In this document: piece by piece, positions 1 to 10,164 of the stretch
Layout of the letters: every line of letters begins with the position of its first letter
How positions within the stretch are numbered: the stretch's first letter is position 1
From: Heterobilharzia americana
Taxonomy: Eukaryota; Platyhelminthes; Trematoda; Strigeidida; Schistosomatidae
Assembly (NCBI GenBank): GCA_944470555.2
Contig: OX104130.1
Location: 3,410,001 to 3,474,000 of the forward strand
Reading direction: 5' to 3'
DNA length: 64,000 nt
Program-made: the position numbers and the translations under genes
Notes under the pieces: generated by a model
Database searches by the model: none
What the model saw: the letters and a program-made list of their open reading frames with translations, nothing else
What the model was told of the DNA's origin: nothing

Positions 1-908
1 AAACAGATAGACAGATACCTTCGAGTGAAACACCGCAAAAAGTGCATCAGTTCAAGTTATAAAACTAGGAAATCAATAAGTTAAAAGCATATCAAAGTCA
101 ATAAAGAGAGATATGTTTTAGATGGTAGGGGACAAACAAAAACTGAGTAATATTATGATGCTAAAAAGATTTTGAAAAAAACTTTTTCCAAGATATTTTC
201 ATCCTTTTTATAATTAGAAACACGAAAGCTTACAGTTCATACATAAATCAGATAACATATAATATCTTCAATTGTTCAACTTTATTTGTTAATTGCCTAT
301 GGATAACTTTTGATCAAGTCAATCCACATTGAGATCAAAAGTATACATTGTGATAATTATTAAGTTGATATGTGCAACTCGTATCTTAGTCAACTTATCC
401 ATTGAATATTGAAAGTCGAATCCACACATGGTCTCAAAGTATATCACTTGAACACCCTTCAGATATAAACAGCACTTTAAAGATGCTTAAAAGCATTTAA
501 ATACTATTCTCATATATCTTGTACATTAAATGAGAATAGAAAATATTAGAAAGCTAAGAAATACTCAACTCTTCTTTGTTTTTAACCAGTCGAGTAGTAT
601 ATCACTATTAAAGATAGCTTAGCATATAAAAAAACAAATCTTTTGCTTCTCCATAGAGACTTTGTCAGTGACTAAGCTATTACGCTTAACCAAGTTGTTG
701 GTATACTCAGTCACTTCACGTCCTCAAAATAGCATCACTACAGTCCAAGTGAACAAAATCATCAGGTATCTGACAAGTGAAAAACACCGATGCATGTTTT
801 AAGTGTTCAGAACATCTACTATCTTATCAACTTGGCATGACGGTGGCATTTGAGTACTTTGAACTGACCATGGGATCTGTTAGAGTTTACACTACTCCCA
901 TAGACTTG
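1..908. other. AT-rich DNA, no gene seen
   Basis: No long open frame, RNA gene or recognisable repeat arm could be supported here. The sequence is AT-rich single-copy-looking DNA. Confidence 0.5.
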
Positions 909-1200
909 AAGTTGGTATTCGTTGTGGACTGACATCAGCTGGAGAAACAGTGAAAACTTGGGAGCACTGAATAGCTGTTTCGTCCTAATGCGCCTCTATG
1001 ACCACGCCCCTCAGGGATCGGGCCGGGGACCTTCGAGTTCTGCTACCAGCAAGCTACCGTTGAGCCGCTCGGTTCTATCCCTGGTGGAGTCATGGGTGCG
1101 CACGGCTGAGTCCTGTACTAGGATGAAACAGATGTTCAGTGCTCCCAGATTTCCAGTATTCCTCCGACTGATGTCAGTCCATGATGAATACCAACCTAAA
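909..1200. repeat. Hammerhead SINE, head-to-head inverted pair
   Basis: Two arms of the tRNA-like hammerhead SINE lie head to head. The left arm (about 909-1075) reads on the minus strand and the right arm (about 1076-1200) on the plus strand, so both outer ends carry inverted copies of the 'gactgacatcag' terminus. The right arm keeps the tail of a B-box-like region and a hammerhead remnant around 1100-1145, with the CTGANGA core shortened to CTGAG and GACGAAA changed to GATGAAA. The left-arm hammerhead is truncated. No protein is likely; open frames here are chance readings of the repeat. Confidence 0.7.
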
Positions 1201-2503
1201 ATCAATAAATCCGCAGAAACCGCCAAAATTGAATCCCGTAGGTTTGTTGCCAATGACCTTCAAGATAAGCCGACGAGTTACTACTCTTTCTTGATCATCT
1301 TATAAATTTCAGTCATCACAAAACACCTCCTAAATTGTAGTGGTAAATAGCTGAAGACAATCTGATTTCTGTATTCTAAACAATAAACCTGTTGGTTGAT
1401 TGATTGTTAACTTATGTGCTCATTATCTCTGGTGATAGATCGTTCAGTCTCGTTGTTTCACTTTACAATAATAAGATGAGAAAATTACTGAAAAGATATT
1501 ATTTCATTATCAAGAAAGTAACTTTATAAAAAGTGCCTTAAATCGACCTGTAATTGATAAGCAGTGAAATGAAAACCTCTGTTACAGTAAAAAATCAGAC
1601 CGACGGTCTTCAGATTACGTACCTACCTACCTGCCTAAATATCTACACACCCACCTACCTACCTGCCGACTTCCACTTGCCTGTTCTACCAGCTTAGCTG
1701 TGGGATATAGCTATTGATCAGATCTTAGTATCACTGAGATCATCAGCAACCTCACCTTGTCATCTCACTTACTTTCATTAACAATAACCTGTCATCAGAC
1801 TAACTAGTCTCTAGATAACAGGTGAACTTAGAGAGATTGTCTTTATCCATTATTATTGCGTAAATTTTCACTAATCAATAAATATTAGACTTAGTAATGG
1901 TTATCGACAAGTCGATCCACTTACTGAACTAATAATAATAATAACAGGAATAATCTTAATAATGGCAGTACTAGTTATAATAATAGTAATAATGTCGTCA
2001 CATACAGTTTTACCTCTGTCACAGAAACCTATCATGGACAAATGAGCTCTGTGAAGCATAGATGTTGTACACTTTGGTACATTGAAAATTTTAATATGTA
2101 TGATAAAAAAAAGCAATTTGTCAATAACATCTGATAAAAGGTTATCAAGAATATTCTGTGAAATTATATACAAATATACCTACTACATTGAATAATATCA
2201 CATAAGTGTTATATGGAAACTGTCTTATTATGCGTTGTTAATGGTTATAAAATACAGTTACTGAGTGAAATATATGATTGGTCATTAATCACAGTGAATA
2301 GTGTCCTATTACCGGTCAGACTTGATCAGTTTAAAGTAAATGAAGAATGTTAAGTAGCTGAAATGGATGATCTTAATGGTGTTACTTACTGTTAACTGAC
2401 CAATATAGTCGTGAAGTCTGCTTCGTTTTTTGATAACTTCACAAACCATCAAAATGAACTACTGTTGAGTGGTTACTAGTCACATTCTTAGAGATAAGAC
2501 TTC
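1201..2503. other. Gene-free DNA with simple-sequence patches
   Basis: No gene is supported. There are ACCT-rich patches around 1620-1670 and an imperfect AAT-rich patch around 1925-1995. The rest is AT-rich without visible structure. Confidence 0.5.
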
Positions 2504-2850
2504 CCAAAGTCTTGAGGAGAAGCTGTGACCTAGGAGGCAAACCAAGTCGGAGATGAGAAAGTAACTCAGCGATGGTATTGGGTGATGGTCGCATTATATC
2601 ATGAACTGACAGAAGTAGGAAAATGTAGGCAACTGAATTCTCACCAGTGGCTGAAGGGTAACAAACTCACTGTAAACTTAAGGGTCCTGGGTTTGATCCC
2701 TGGTAGGGTGGAGTCACGAGTACGTACTGCCGAGGAGTTCCATACTAGGAAAAAACAGCTGTCTAGTACTCCCAGGTTTCTAATGTTCCTGCAACGGATG
2801 TCAGTTCATGATAATTACCAACCTGAAATCAATAAGTAAATTCTTATAAA
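2504..2850 (+). repeat. Hammerhead SINE, spacer plus right arm
   Basis: About 130 bases of the family spacer (with the 'gaactgacagaag' stretch) are followed by a plus-strand arm: tRNA-like A-box region near 2640-2665, B-box 'gggtttgatccctgg' near 2690-2705, hammerhead remnant near 2730-2785, and the family terminus with 'atgtcagttcatgat'. The ribozyme is dead by inspection: the core reads CCGAGGA and the GAAA element is AAAA. Confidence 0.7.
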
Positions 2851-3414
2851 CCACCAACTTAAATTCTGTTTGTTGACTTCGCTACTAGTCGGATCTGTTT
2901 CTAGGGGGAATGATGAATACAGGTGTGAGAATATTTAGGCAACAGAAGGATTCGATCCATCAACTTCACAAAGAAAGAGAAAGATTTTATGAGTCGGTAA
3001 TACAGAAAGAAGCTCATAATACCAAACACTCTACGAGTCACATGTTTTTGCAGTTTCAATCATCATTCCGCCATATAAACCCTAGTCCACCACTATAGGA
3101 TGTTTAATACACTTTAATCGATCGATAAAAGATGGTAATTAAATTATCACTGATAAAAACATTTAATAACCAAGTTACTGAATATTATAATAAACGTAAT
3201 TGGATAGGCCACCTGAAATTAGCTATGTACAATGACGAGTAAACACTAGGAAAATGTTTATAAAACTACGTAAAATGTTGTCATAAGTATCGATACCCTC
3301 CCCTCCCCCTCCCAGTTGGTATAGACTGGAATAACTGTAGACAATTCAGAATTTACTTGATAGTAATTCCAATTTCATGTGATTATTTCATTTTTTTATG
3401 AAAATATATACTTA
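2851..3414. other. No gene seen
   Basis: AT-rich sequence with a short C-rich run near 3296-3315. No coding region or repeat was recognised. Confidence 0.45.
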
Positions 3415-3660
3415 GAACGAATTTGTTTAGTGGTAGGTAGTAGGGGAATACAGGACGCGTATTTTTTATCATTTCGGACCCGTCAGTTGGATGTATCTAC
3501 GTCCCGGTAAGTGATGGTGCTTCCGCTTGGACTCAAGCCTATTAGCCATCGTTCTAAATATAGGACAGTATCCATTCGAATACTGAGTCCTGAGAACCAC
3601 TTCTTGTTCAATGTGTATTAGTCGTTATTGAGATGCAAATACGTCTGGCTAAAAGCTGGA
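3415..3660 (-). repeat. Sm-alpha-like SINE with degenerate hammerhead
   Basis: Read on the minus strand this has a tRNA-like leader and then a hammerhead-like segment (about 3445-3495): a stem I strand near 'atccaa', core CTGACGG (last A of CTGANGA lost), then GATAAAA in place of GACGAAA, and 'gtcctgtattcc' as the cleavage-side strand. The order matches the Sm-alpha hammerhead repeats of schistosomes, but two core changes make activity unlikely. Confidence 0.6.
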
Positions 3661-3794
3661 TAGAATTACCAGCAACCAACAAGCAAATAACATCATAATC
3701 CACCTTTAAGCAGTATCTCTGCACCTGTGTAGGAGTCCGTATGCAAACAGAGACTGATTAACTTCATCCAGTAGAATCACCAACTGGAAATAAC

Positions 3795-5128
3795 TAGTAT
3801 TAAATAGTGTTATTTCTTGGTTGTATGTGTGTTCTCTGAGCTGGGTTGTTTAGTCGTGAAGCTTTCATTGTCTTTCTGGACGACATCATCAGCACTAACT
3901 TCAGTATGAAGTGAGCTGTCAATATCTCTCCGTGAGTGATTTAGTAGCTTGCTCTGACGATGTGGTCTCTGACTGGTTGTTCCTTCGATTGTTGTGTCAT
4001 TGATTGTATAGACTTTCCTGTTGGCTGTTCCTCTGCTGGACCTCTGACCTTTCTGTCGTTTATCACTTTTCGTATTGGTTGATAGATCGCATCTATGTCT
4101 ATACATCTATTGATTGCTGACTGACCTGAATGCCAAGCTTCTAGAAATTCTCTGATATTTTTGTGTTTCCTCTGTCCAAAATTTCTACATTGTAGAAATT
4201 GAATTCGTGTCCATAGTTGTTATCCACGTTCATTGAAATGAGTGATGAAATGTCGTGGCGTTTAATAGCCAATTGGTGCTCATGTAGACAAAGGTTGAAG
4301 AGGGCAGCCGCTTTGTCCAATGTAGTGCTGACTACAGTTATTGCAGTTGATTTTGTAAATGATATTCGGTTTGTCTTCTTTGGTTGTGCATCCTTTTGGT
4401 CTGCACAATAGTGTTTGGAGGGAATTCGTTGGTTTGCGAGCCACACCAATTCCACGTGGTCTCAGTAATCCTGTCGTGATTCTGATATATTCTTTATGTA
4501 TGGTAGGATGATGCGTTTGTTGATTTCTGTCGATGACTTTGTAGTTGGTGATGCATGGGATAGGCATCTTCTGATAAAGTTTCGTGGGTAGCCGTTCTTC
4601 TTTAGGATGGACATCAGGCAATTTTCTTCGTTTCTCTGTGAAGTTGTTGTGCTGCAGTGTGTTCTCGCTCTTTTGAATAGAGTCTGCATGAAACTATTTT
4701 TGTGAGTTGTTAGGTTGTTGCTACTGTAGTTGAGGATTTGATCAGTGTGTGTTGGCTTCCTGTACACCTGGGTTTCCAGCTTTCCGGCATTTGTCCTACT
4801 GACTAAAACATCCAGGAATGGTAGTTGGTTGTTTAACTCTTTCTCCATTGTGAATTTGATGTCATTGAAAAAGTTGTTGATCAAACTGTGAGTGTTTTCT
4901 ATATCATCCTTTTTAATGATGACAAAAGTGTCGTCTACGTAACGAATCCAAATTTTTGGTTTGATCACAGGTAGAATAATGGCTTCCAGTCTCTGCACCA
5001 CTGCTTCTGCTATTAATTCGGATATCGGTGATCCCATTGGAGTTCCTTTCATCTGTTTGTATATCTTGTCGTTGAATTGAAAGTATGTTGTCATACAAAG
5101 GTCGATGAGTCCCATCAGACTTGAACAT
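3795..5128 (-). pseudogene. PLE reverse transcriptase C-terminal half and GIY-YIG endonuclease
   Basis: This is the 3' half of a Penelope-like polyprotein. It starts after the break at the Leu-Lys-Cys codons. It then shows the RT segment with KGTPMGSPIS, the catalytic motif RYVDDTFVI (about 4945-4920) and the PLE-typical block QLPFLDVLVSR. The GIY-YIG part follows near 4450-4300 with NIIYKINCNNCSQHYIGQSG, which keeps the paired cysteines and the YIG triad typical of PLE endonucleases, then an EHQLAIKRHD segment. The reading needs more than one frame (shifts near 4620-4500 and near 4300), so it is a pseudogene. The C-terminal tail continues in a broken frame to about 3810. The closest relatives by motif are schistosome PLEs. 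Confidence 0.85.
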
Positions 5129-5895
5129 TTGAGTTCAAAAAGGATTGAATTTCAACGCAAGAGATGCCTCGAAACCAGAATTCTTTGCGGCATTAGAATC
5201 CTCACTTAAAACATCAGGATTAAATGAGGTCACTCAGCAAGAAATACGACAAACAATCGTGCCACTAACCAGGCAGAGGAGACATCATACTCAAATGAAC
5301 ACTCAAGAACAGAAAACAATAAAAAGACTGAAAAATAGGAAAGATATCGTTATACTTCAACCAGACAAAGTATGCACTACAGTAGTCATGGACAAAGAAG
5401 ACTATATCAAGAAGGCAGAGGAATTGCTCAAAGACAAAAATGTGTATCAACCACTTGAAACCAACCCTATCCAAAAGTTCGACAACCAGATCAATAAAAC
5501 CCTGAACAAACTCTTCAAAGCAGAAGAAATAACAAAGCAAGACAAATGGCGTATGAAATCGAATGGACTCGATTCTACGGCAGACCAAAACTACACAAAC
5601 CCGATATCCCTCTACGACCAATAGTCTCACTTCTGGGAACCCCAACATACAACATATCAAGAGAACTTTCGAGAAAACTGAAACACCTCATTCAGTCATG
5701 CGGACATTCCATCAAGTCACCAACAGAATCCTTAGAAAAGATCAAAAATATTAACATAGAAAACGATGAATTAATGATATCCTTCGATGTTAAAGCACTA
5801 TACACATCCATCGAACCTCAATTGGCCAAGGAAACGATATCCCTCCTGATCAATGAAGACAAAAACCTTTCAGAACGCACAAAACTCAAATGTTA
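5129..5895 (+). pseudogene. PLE reverse transcriptase N-terminal half (inverted)
   Basis: The reading begins inside the protein at KGLNFNARDAS, a conserved PLE region. It continues through VILQPDK, shifts frame near 5545-5600, and goes on with the PLE RT motifs FYGRPKLHKPDIPLRPIVS and MISFDVKALYTSI (RT motif A, with the first catalytic Asp). It stops abruptly at RTKLKC near 5892. The next expected residues appear on the opposite strand at 5128, so this is the 5' half of the neighbouring minus-strand element. The frame break and truncation make it non-functional. Confidence 0.85.
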
Positions 5896-6090
5896 TTATT
5901 ATTATTCTGTATCGAACTGGTTGACCTCTGTTGGTATATGTGCTGCTATGAGGCTGTATCAACATTGTCTGATTATTTCCTTTTTTTGGGGTGTAGGTAC
6001 ATAAATCTAACAACTGGGTGCCAAACAAGATGAAACGTTCTTCCTGGATTCCATCACTAGCCACCACTAGGCGAATTAAATTATTATTTA
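5896..6090 (+). repeat. Sm-alpha-like SINE fragment
   Basis: It contains 'gtgtaggtacat', a degenerate hammerhead (about 6010-6055, CTGGGTG in place of the core, then GATGAAAC) and the family ending 'ctggattccatcactagccacc'. It abuts the broken end of the PLE and begins with a short TTA microsatellite. Confidence 0.5.
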
Positions 6091-6114
6091 ATAATAGTGA
6101 TTATCATTTTGACC

Positions 6115-6505
6115 ATCCGAGATAGCCGTGGTTTGTCCAGACTAGTGATTAATAAAGGTGAATTGAAAATTTGAACCACGGCGGGATTCGAACCAGCGAC
6201 CATCAGGTTTCCTGCCCGATGCTGTAGTCTGCCAAACCACAGCTATCTCAGATAGTCAAAATGACAAGCAATATGATGCCCCCTCTCTAACTGAGTTAGA
6301 TTTGGTTTGAGATGAGAAGTCGTGGCCAGGCAACCAGCGTGGATACGATCAAGTGGAAGTGACACGTCATAAAATTCACATAGTGGTCGGGTAAAAGCCT
6401 TTGTGATTGAAGTGAAATAAAAATCCGGACCTCGCAGCTGAGTTAGTAGAGCATATGGCCGGAAAGCTGGTGGTCTCTGGTTTGAATCTGGCAGAGGTCT
6501 AACCT
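6115..6505. repeat. Inverted-arm tRNA-like SINE (no hammerhead)
   Basis: A minus-strand tRNA-like arm (about 6115-6255, B box 'ggattcgaacc' at 6184-6194) and a plus-strand arm (about 6425-6505, A-box-like 'gagttagtagagca', B box 'ggtttgaatct' at 6479-6489) face each other across about 170 bases. The spacer is shared, in reverse complement, with the copy at 28,626-29,027, so this is one composite family rather than two chance insertions. Confidence 0.65.
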
Positions 6506-6599
6506 TTTCATGTCCAAGAGTATATGCTACATTTAGAAGGTATATTTCAAAGATTAGAACAAGTTTGAAAGGTAACAAATTGTTGCAATATGTATTTAA

Positions 6600-7062
6600 T
6601 GGAAAATTTTTCGTATTTAGACCATATGAAGAGAGAGATCAAGAAACCTTTAGAAACGGTCATGAATAAAATTAAGAAATCTGCAGTCTATCTGATACGC
6701 TGTCTATATCCATCTCTAGATGAATCTAAATGGTTTAATTTAATCATAGTTTAGTGCCTAAAAATTGCAATCTTAGTAGAATTTATGGGACTATTAAAGT
6801 TCATATGCCACGTTTTCCCATTAGACGCATAGCTGACTTCAGAAATATCCAAACATATGAATTAACGAAGTACTTAGCATCCATATTATGTCCTATTACG
6901 AACCGTTCAGACCATTTCAGACTAGTAAACTCTAACGAGTTCAAAATAAGGTTCGATAACCCACATATTAGAAGAGGATGAAAAAAAATGGTTAGTTTCG
7001 ATAGGTAAAAAACTTTTTCGTAGCCTAAGGTTCAAGTTGACTCCCAAAGGAGGGTGATCGAA
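6600..7062 (+). pseudogene. PLE reverse transcriptase fragment
   Basis: Translation gives SRIYGTIKVHMPRFPIRRI followed by ADFRNIQTYELTKYLASIL, a recognisable PLE version of the conserved RT block (Y-G-x-x-K-x-H-x-P-x-F-P-x-R-x-I-x-x-x-R-N). Further on, VSFDR at about 6990 is a decayed motif A. The preceding bases (6600-6750) read in broken frames. The fragment ends where the RTE copy at 7063 begins, so it may have been truncated by that insertion. It belongs to a different PLE family from the element at 3.8-5.9 kb. Confidence 0.65.
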
Positions 7063-8414
7063 GTCTTTGCAAGAACTGGCACGGAATCAGGCTCCTGTCC
7101 ACCCACAGCAAGCAAAATATTAAGCCGCATCATCCTGGAGAGGCTGAGGGATGCGCTAGATTCAAAACTACGACCGGAACAGACTGGTTGGCTTCAGGAA
7201 GAACAAATCATGTGCAGACCAAATTGCAACGCTACGCTATGCATCATCGTAGAACACAGTATAGAATGGCAGTCAATTCAACTCAACCTCAACTTCATCG
7301 ACTTTGAGAAGGCCTTTGACACCGTCGACCGAGAGGTAATTTTGCAGTTGACTCAACACTAAGGTTTTAGCGCCACAAACCTTTATCAATCTCATTCAAC
7401 AACTATATGAAGACACCATATGCCAGCCAAGTAATTCACAATGGGAAGCTCAGTGATGATTTTGAAGTGAAGACAGGAGTAAAGCAAGGCTGCCGCTTAC
7501 TATCATCCATGATATTCCTGATTGTGGTGAACTGGACTGGATCATGCGACAGAACGCGAGGAGCGAGAAGAGAGGGATACACTGGACTGCGGAAAAAAAC
7601 CTAGAAGATTTGGATTTCGCCGATGACTTGTGTCTGATGTCACACAAACTTGAGGATCTGCTGGCGAAAACTAACAAGTTGACAGAAGAGGTGAGGCAGG
7701 GCAACGAAGACGGGACTTCAAGTGAACGTAGAGCAGACAGAGGTAGAGGTGATAAAGATACCGCACCAACAACTCCAACAACAACAACAAACTCCAATCA
7801 CCATCAACGGGAGAAACCTGAAGGAAGTAACCTCCTTCACCCACCTTCCTAGGCAGCACTGTTTCAAATACAGGTGGCACAGGCACAAATGAGCATGTCA
7901 AAGCCAGTCAGGATCGGAAAAGCAAGACAGGCGTTCATCAGCCTGAAGCCAGTGTGGAGATCTACTCCACTGCACTCAGCATGTGGAACAACATCCGGAC
8001 TTTCAACACCAATCCAGTCAAGTCAGTGCTTTTGTATGGCTCAGAGACTTGGCACGTTATGAAATGGATTTCCAACAAACTACAAACATTCATCAACAAC
8101 TGCCACCTACGCTGGCTAGTTACTGAAGATCAGATGGCCACAAAGAATATGCAACAAGGAACTCTGGTCGGTGGGGAACCAACCAAGAACCTATCGCTCA
8201 ACAGATATGTGGTTGAAGGAAGTGGAGATGAATTGAGCATACACTGAGAAGGCCGATTGGGGACATCACGTGCCAGGAACTCGAATGGAACCAAGATAGG
8301 AAGCTACGAGTTGGGCGTCCCAGCCGAGGGTGACATGGAGGAGATCATGTGAGGAAGAAATGAGAGCTTCTGGGCCCTATGTTCCATAAGAACCCAAGGG
8401 ATAAATAATAATCT
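7063..8414 (+). mobile_element. RTE-like (SR2-related) retrotransposon, 5'-truncated
   Basis: This is the 3' part of a non-LTR element. RT pieces include NFIDFEKAFDTVDRE (motif A), KTGVKQGC (motif B region) and LEDLDFADDLCLMSH (motif C, FADD), in at least three frames. The C-terminal region near 8190-8250 resembles the RTE tail KWRWxxHTLRRP. The 3' end is 'aacccaagggataaataataat', typical of this family here. Stops and frameshifts throughout make it inactive. The block 7066-8031 appears identical to 15,010-15,975, including the frame breaks. Confidence 0.8.
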
Positions 8415-9064
8415 AGATGATTTAGAAGTGAATTTTAAATTTCTAACAAAATATACCACTGACCAAGGTGAGTAGTTAGAAATCATTTAGGGTGATTTGT
8501 AGAATTGACTTCCGAGATGAAAGAGATCTAAACATCGGATGAACGTCTCACTCATTTAGGGCCAAAACAGTCAGCGGTGTACCGGTATAAATTCAGCTTG
8601 CAGAGTTAAAATGGTTCAGATCATCTGAATCTGGCTGGCTGATTTGTATGGATCAATACATCTTAGATAGGAAGTTATTTACTAACTGTACGGTCCTCGA
8701 TGACTTTTCTCACAAATGAATTATTTTTCAGCTGGTTTCCAAACGAAACCTAGTTGATACAACAGTTAGATAGCTGGTCGACTACCTCTTTATTGATGTA
8801 ATAGACGTTCATGGCATCTGAGGTGAAATCTGAGAATCAGCGCCTGAACAATATCATCTCTCTAAGTCATGTACACACATACAAGCCCTCTAAAGTACGT
8901 TGAATTTCTGTGATCCACTGAAGAGTCCTATTATAAGAGCATTTAGGGGATACGATAATGATTAAAGATGCTCATTAAGCCCACAACTCAGCCAGATTCA
9001 CTCTAGAATCAGAATCAAACTCAACGCTCCAATTTCCTGATGTTTAACTCTAAAGAAAAGATGA
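8415..9064. other. Gene-free, contains an unnamed dispersed repeat
   Basis: Bases about 8455-8660 ('gaccaaggtgagtagttaga', later 'cctgaatctggc'-like text) resemble stretches at 19,436-19,560 and 19,720-19,900, so an unnamed dispersed repeat is present. No coding signal was seen. Confidence 0.4.
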
Positions 9065-9712
9065 TAATTCACTTCGTAGATCGATTTAGAGAAAACCTAT
9101 GTGAAATGGGCAATTTATTCATTTCCCCTCTAAATAGGAAAAAAAAATCTTATCCATCCACTTTCCTTGAGGATTAGGGGAATAGATATAGAAAATACTG
9201 TTGACAGAGAACTGTTAAATCTTTGATGAACTCCAGTAGGAAACGGTTTCCTCCTACATTCACAGATAAGAACTTAAAGCAAAAAAACACAAATCAAAGA
9301 ACTTATATAGCACCGGAAAAGATTTTTTTCGTTGAATTTTGAATTCAGAAATGATACTGCTGCAGATATTTTCAAAAACGACTATCAATATCTTTAAGTA
9401 GGATATGCTTGACCGCCAGCCTTTTAATCATTTCTTTTGAAGTTATCAGTATATAAAACGAAAGCCAACACATTTAGCCACATCAGTGTGTGTATATCAG
9501 TTTACTTGGCCCTGTGGAGATGAGTACATCGATTGTTCTATATCCCCGCTTGTAAAATGCTCTCGGCAACACTATCCAATTTGGCTATCAAAGGGAGAAT
9601 GGAAATACATCTTCAGCTCAATAACAGAACACCTTGTGAATCCAAACCACTCAGCTCCTTTAGTGAACTCATTCAAGATTCTTTACAGGGTTTGATCAAG
9701 CGATTTGAAGAG
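9065..9712 (+). pseudogene. PLE remnant: RT C-terminus and GIY-YIG domain
   Basis: Broken frames near 9240-9400 give a decayed connector (FRNDTAADIFKNDYQYL) that resembles the PLE region between RT and endonuclease. It is followed at 9486 by VYQFTWPCGDEYIDC, a degenerate GIY-YIG start (expected VYxFTCxCGxxYIG), and SSITEHLVNPNHSAPLVNSF. The element is inactive: the glycine of YIG is lost and frames are broken. It may be the same family as the piece at 24.7 kb. Confidence 0.65.
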
Positions 9713-9740
9713 GGTGAGATCAAAGCATTTGAGTACATTT

Positions 9741-9925
9741 CAGGTTGTTATTCATCATAGACTGGCATTAGTTGGAGGAACAAAGGAAACCTAGAAGCAC
9801 TGGATAGCTGTTTCGTCCTAGTATGGGACTCCTCAGCAATGCAAACCCACGACCCCGCCAGGGATCGAACCTGAGACCTTCAGGTTCCATGGCCAGCACG
9901 TTAACATTGTTAGTCTACGATGAAT
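9741..9925 (-). repeat. Hammerhead SINE arm with intact-looking ribozyme
   Basis: On the minus strand this has an A-box-like leader, a B box 'aggttcgatccctgg' (rc of about 9855-9870), a hammerhead (9797-9842) and the family terminus. Among the arms in the window this one keeps the most complete ribozyme. Confidence 0.75.
9797..9842 (-). ncRNA. Hammerhead ribozyme, type I, core intact
   Basis: Read 5' to 3' on the minus strand: stem I strand GCATTG, core CTGAGGA, stem II GTCC/GGAC around a short loop, GAAA, a short stem III (ACAGCTAT), cleavage triplet ATC, then stem I strand CAGTGC. Stem I pairs with one G-U wobble. All conserved core bases are present. Self-cleavage would occur after the ATC; activity is inferred, not shown. 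Confidence 0.7.
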
Positions 9926-10164
9926 AATAACTTGAAATATTTCCAAATCCCCACAACTCCCTCAAATTTCATTTGAGTATACACTAAGAAGTTCAAACCA
10001 GTGCTGTCTAAAAATGGTACGTTCAACTTTTGTCTTTTTCATCACCATCATAACGTGTTGACTGTCATAGTTTAGTCTTATATTACGTTATCACATTTTA
10101 TTTTCATAATCTCTCATTTGTTTTCCTACTCTAAAATCCTTATTTATATTACGTAACTTCCTCT

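Larger units (their letters stand above)
3795..5900. mobile_element. Penelope-like element with inverted 5' half
   Basis: One PLE split into two head-to-head halves. The C-terminal half (RT palm and GIY-YIG) reads on the minus strand from about 5128 down to 3795. The N-terminal half reads on the plus strand from about 5129 to 5895. Both breakpoints fall at the same codons (Leu-Lys-Cys, 'ctcaaatgt') in the middle of the RT, so the halves are complementary parts of one element. This is the arrangement left by twin priming (5' inversion) during target-primed reverse transcription. The element is dead. No clear target-site duplication was found. Confidence 0.8.

Noticed and set aside
909..1305. 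127-codon frame overlapping the SINE pair as a gene
   Set aside because: The reading is the repeat itself; the same residues recur from other copies, for example near 22,860 and 35,240.
3855..3895. CTGATGA...GAAA on the minus strand in the PLE 3' region, like a PLE hammerhead
   Set aside because: Stem II does not close directly onto the core (two unpaired bases before GAAA), and no matching stem I strands were found.
6425..6505. A tRNA gene
   Set aside because: It has A- and B-box-like words, but no clean acceptor stem or anticodon arm, and it belongs to a dispersed inverted-arm repeat.
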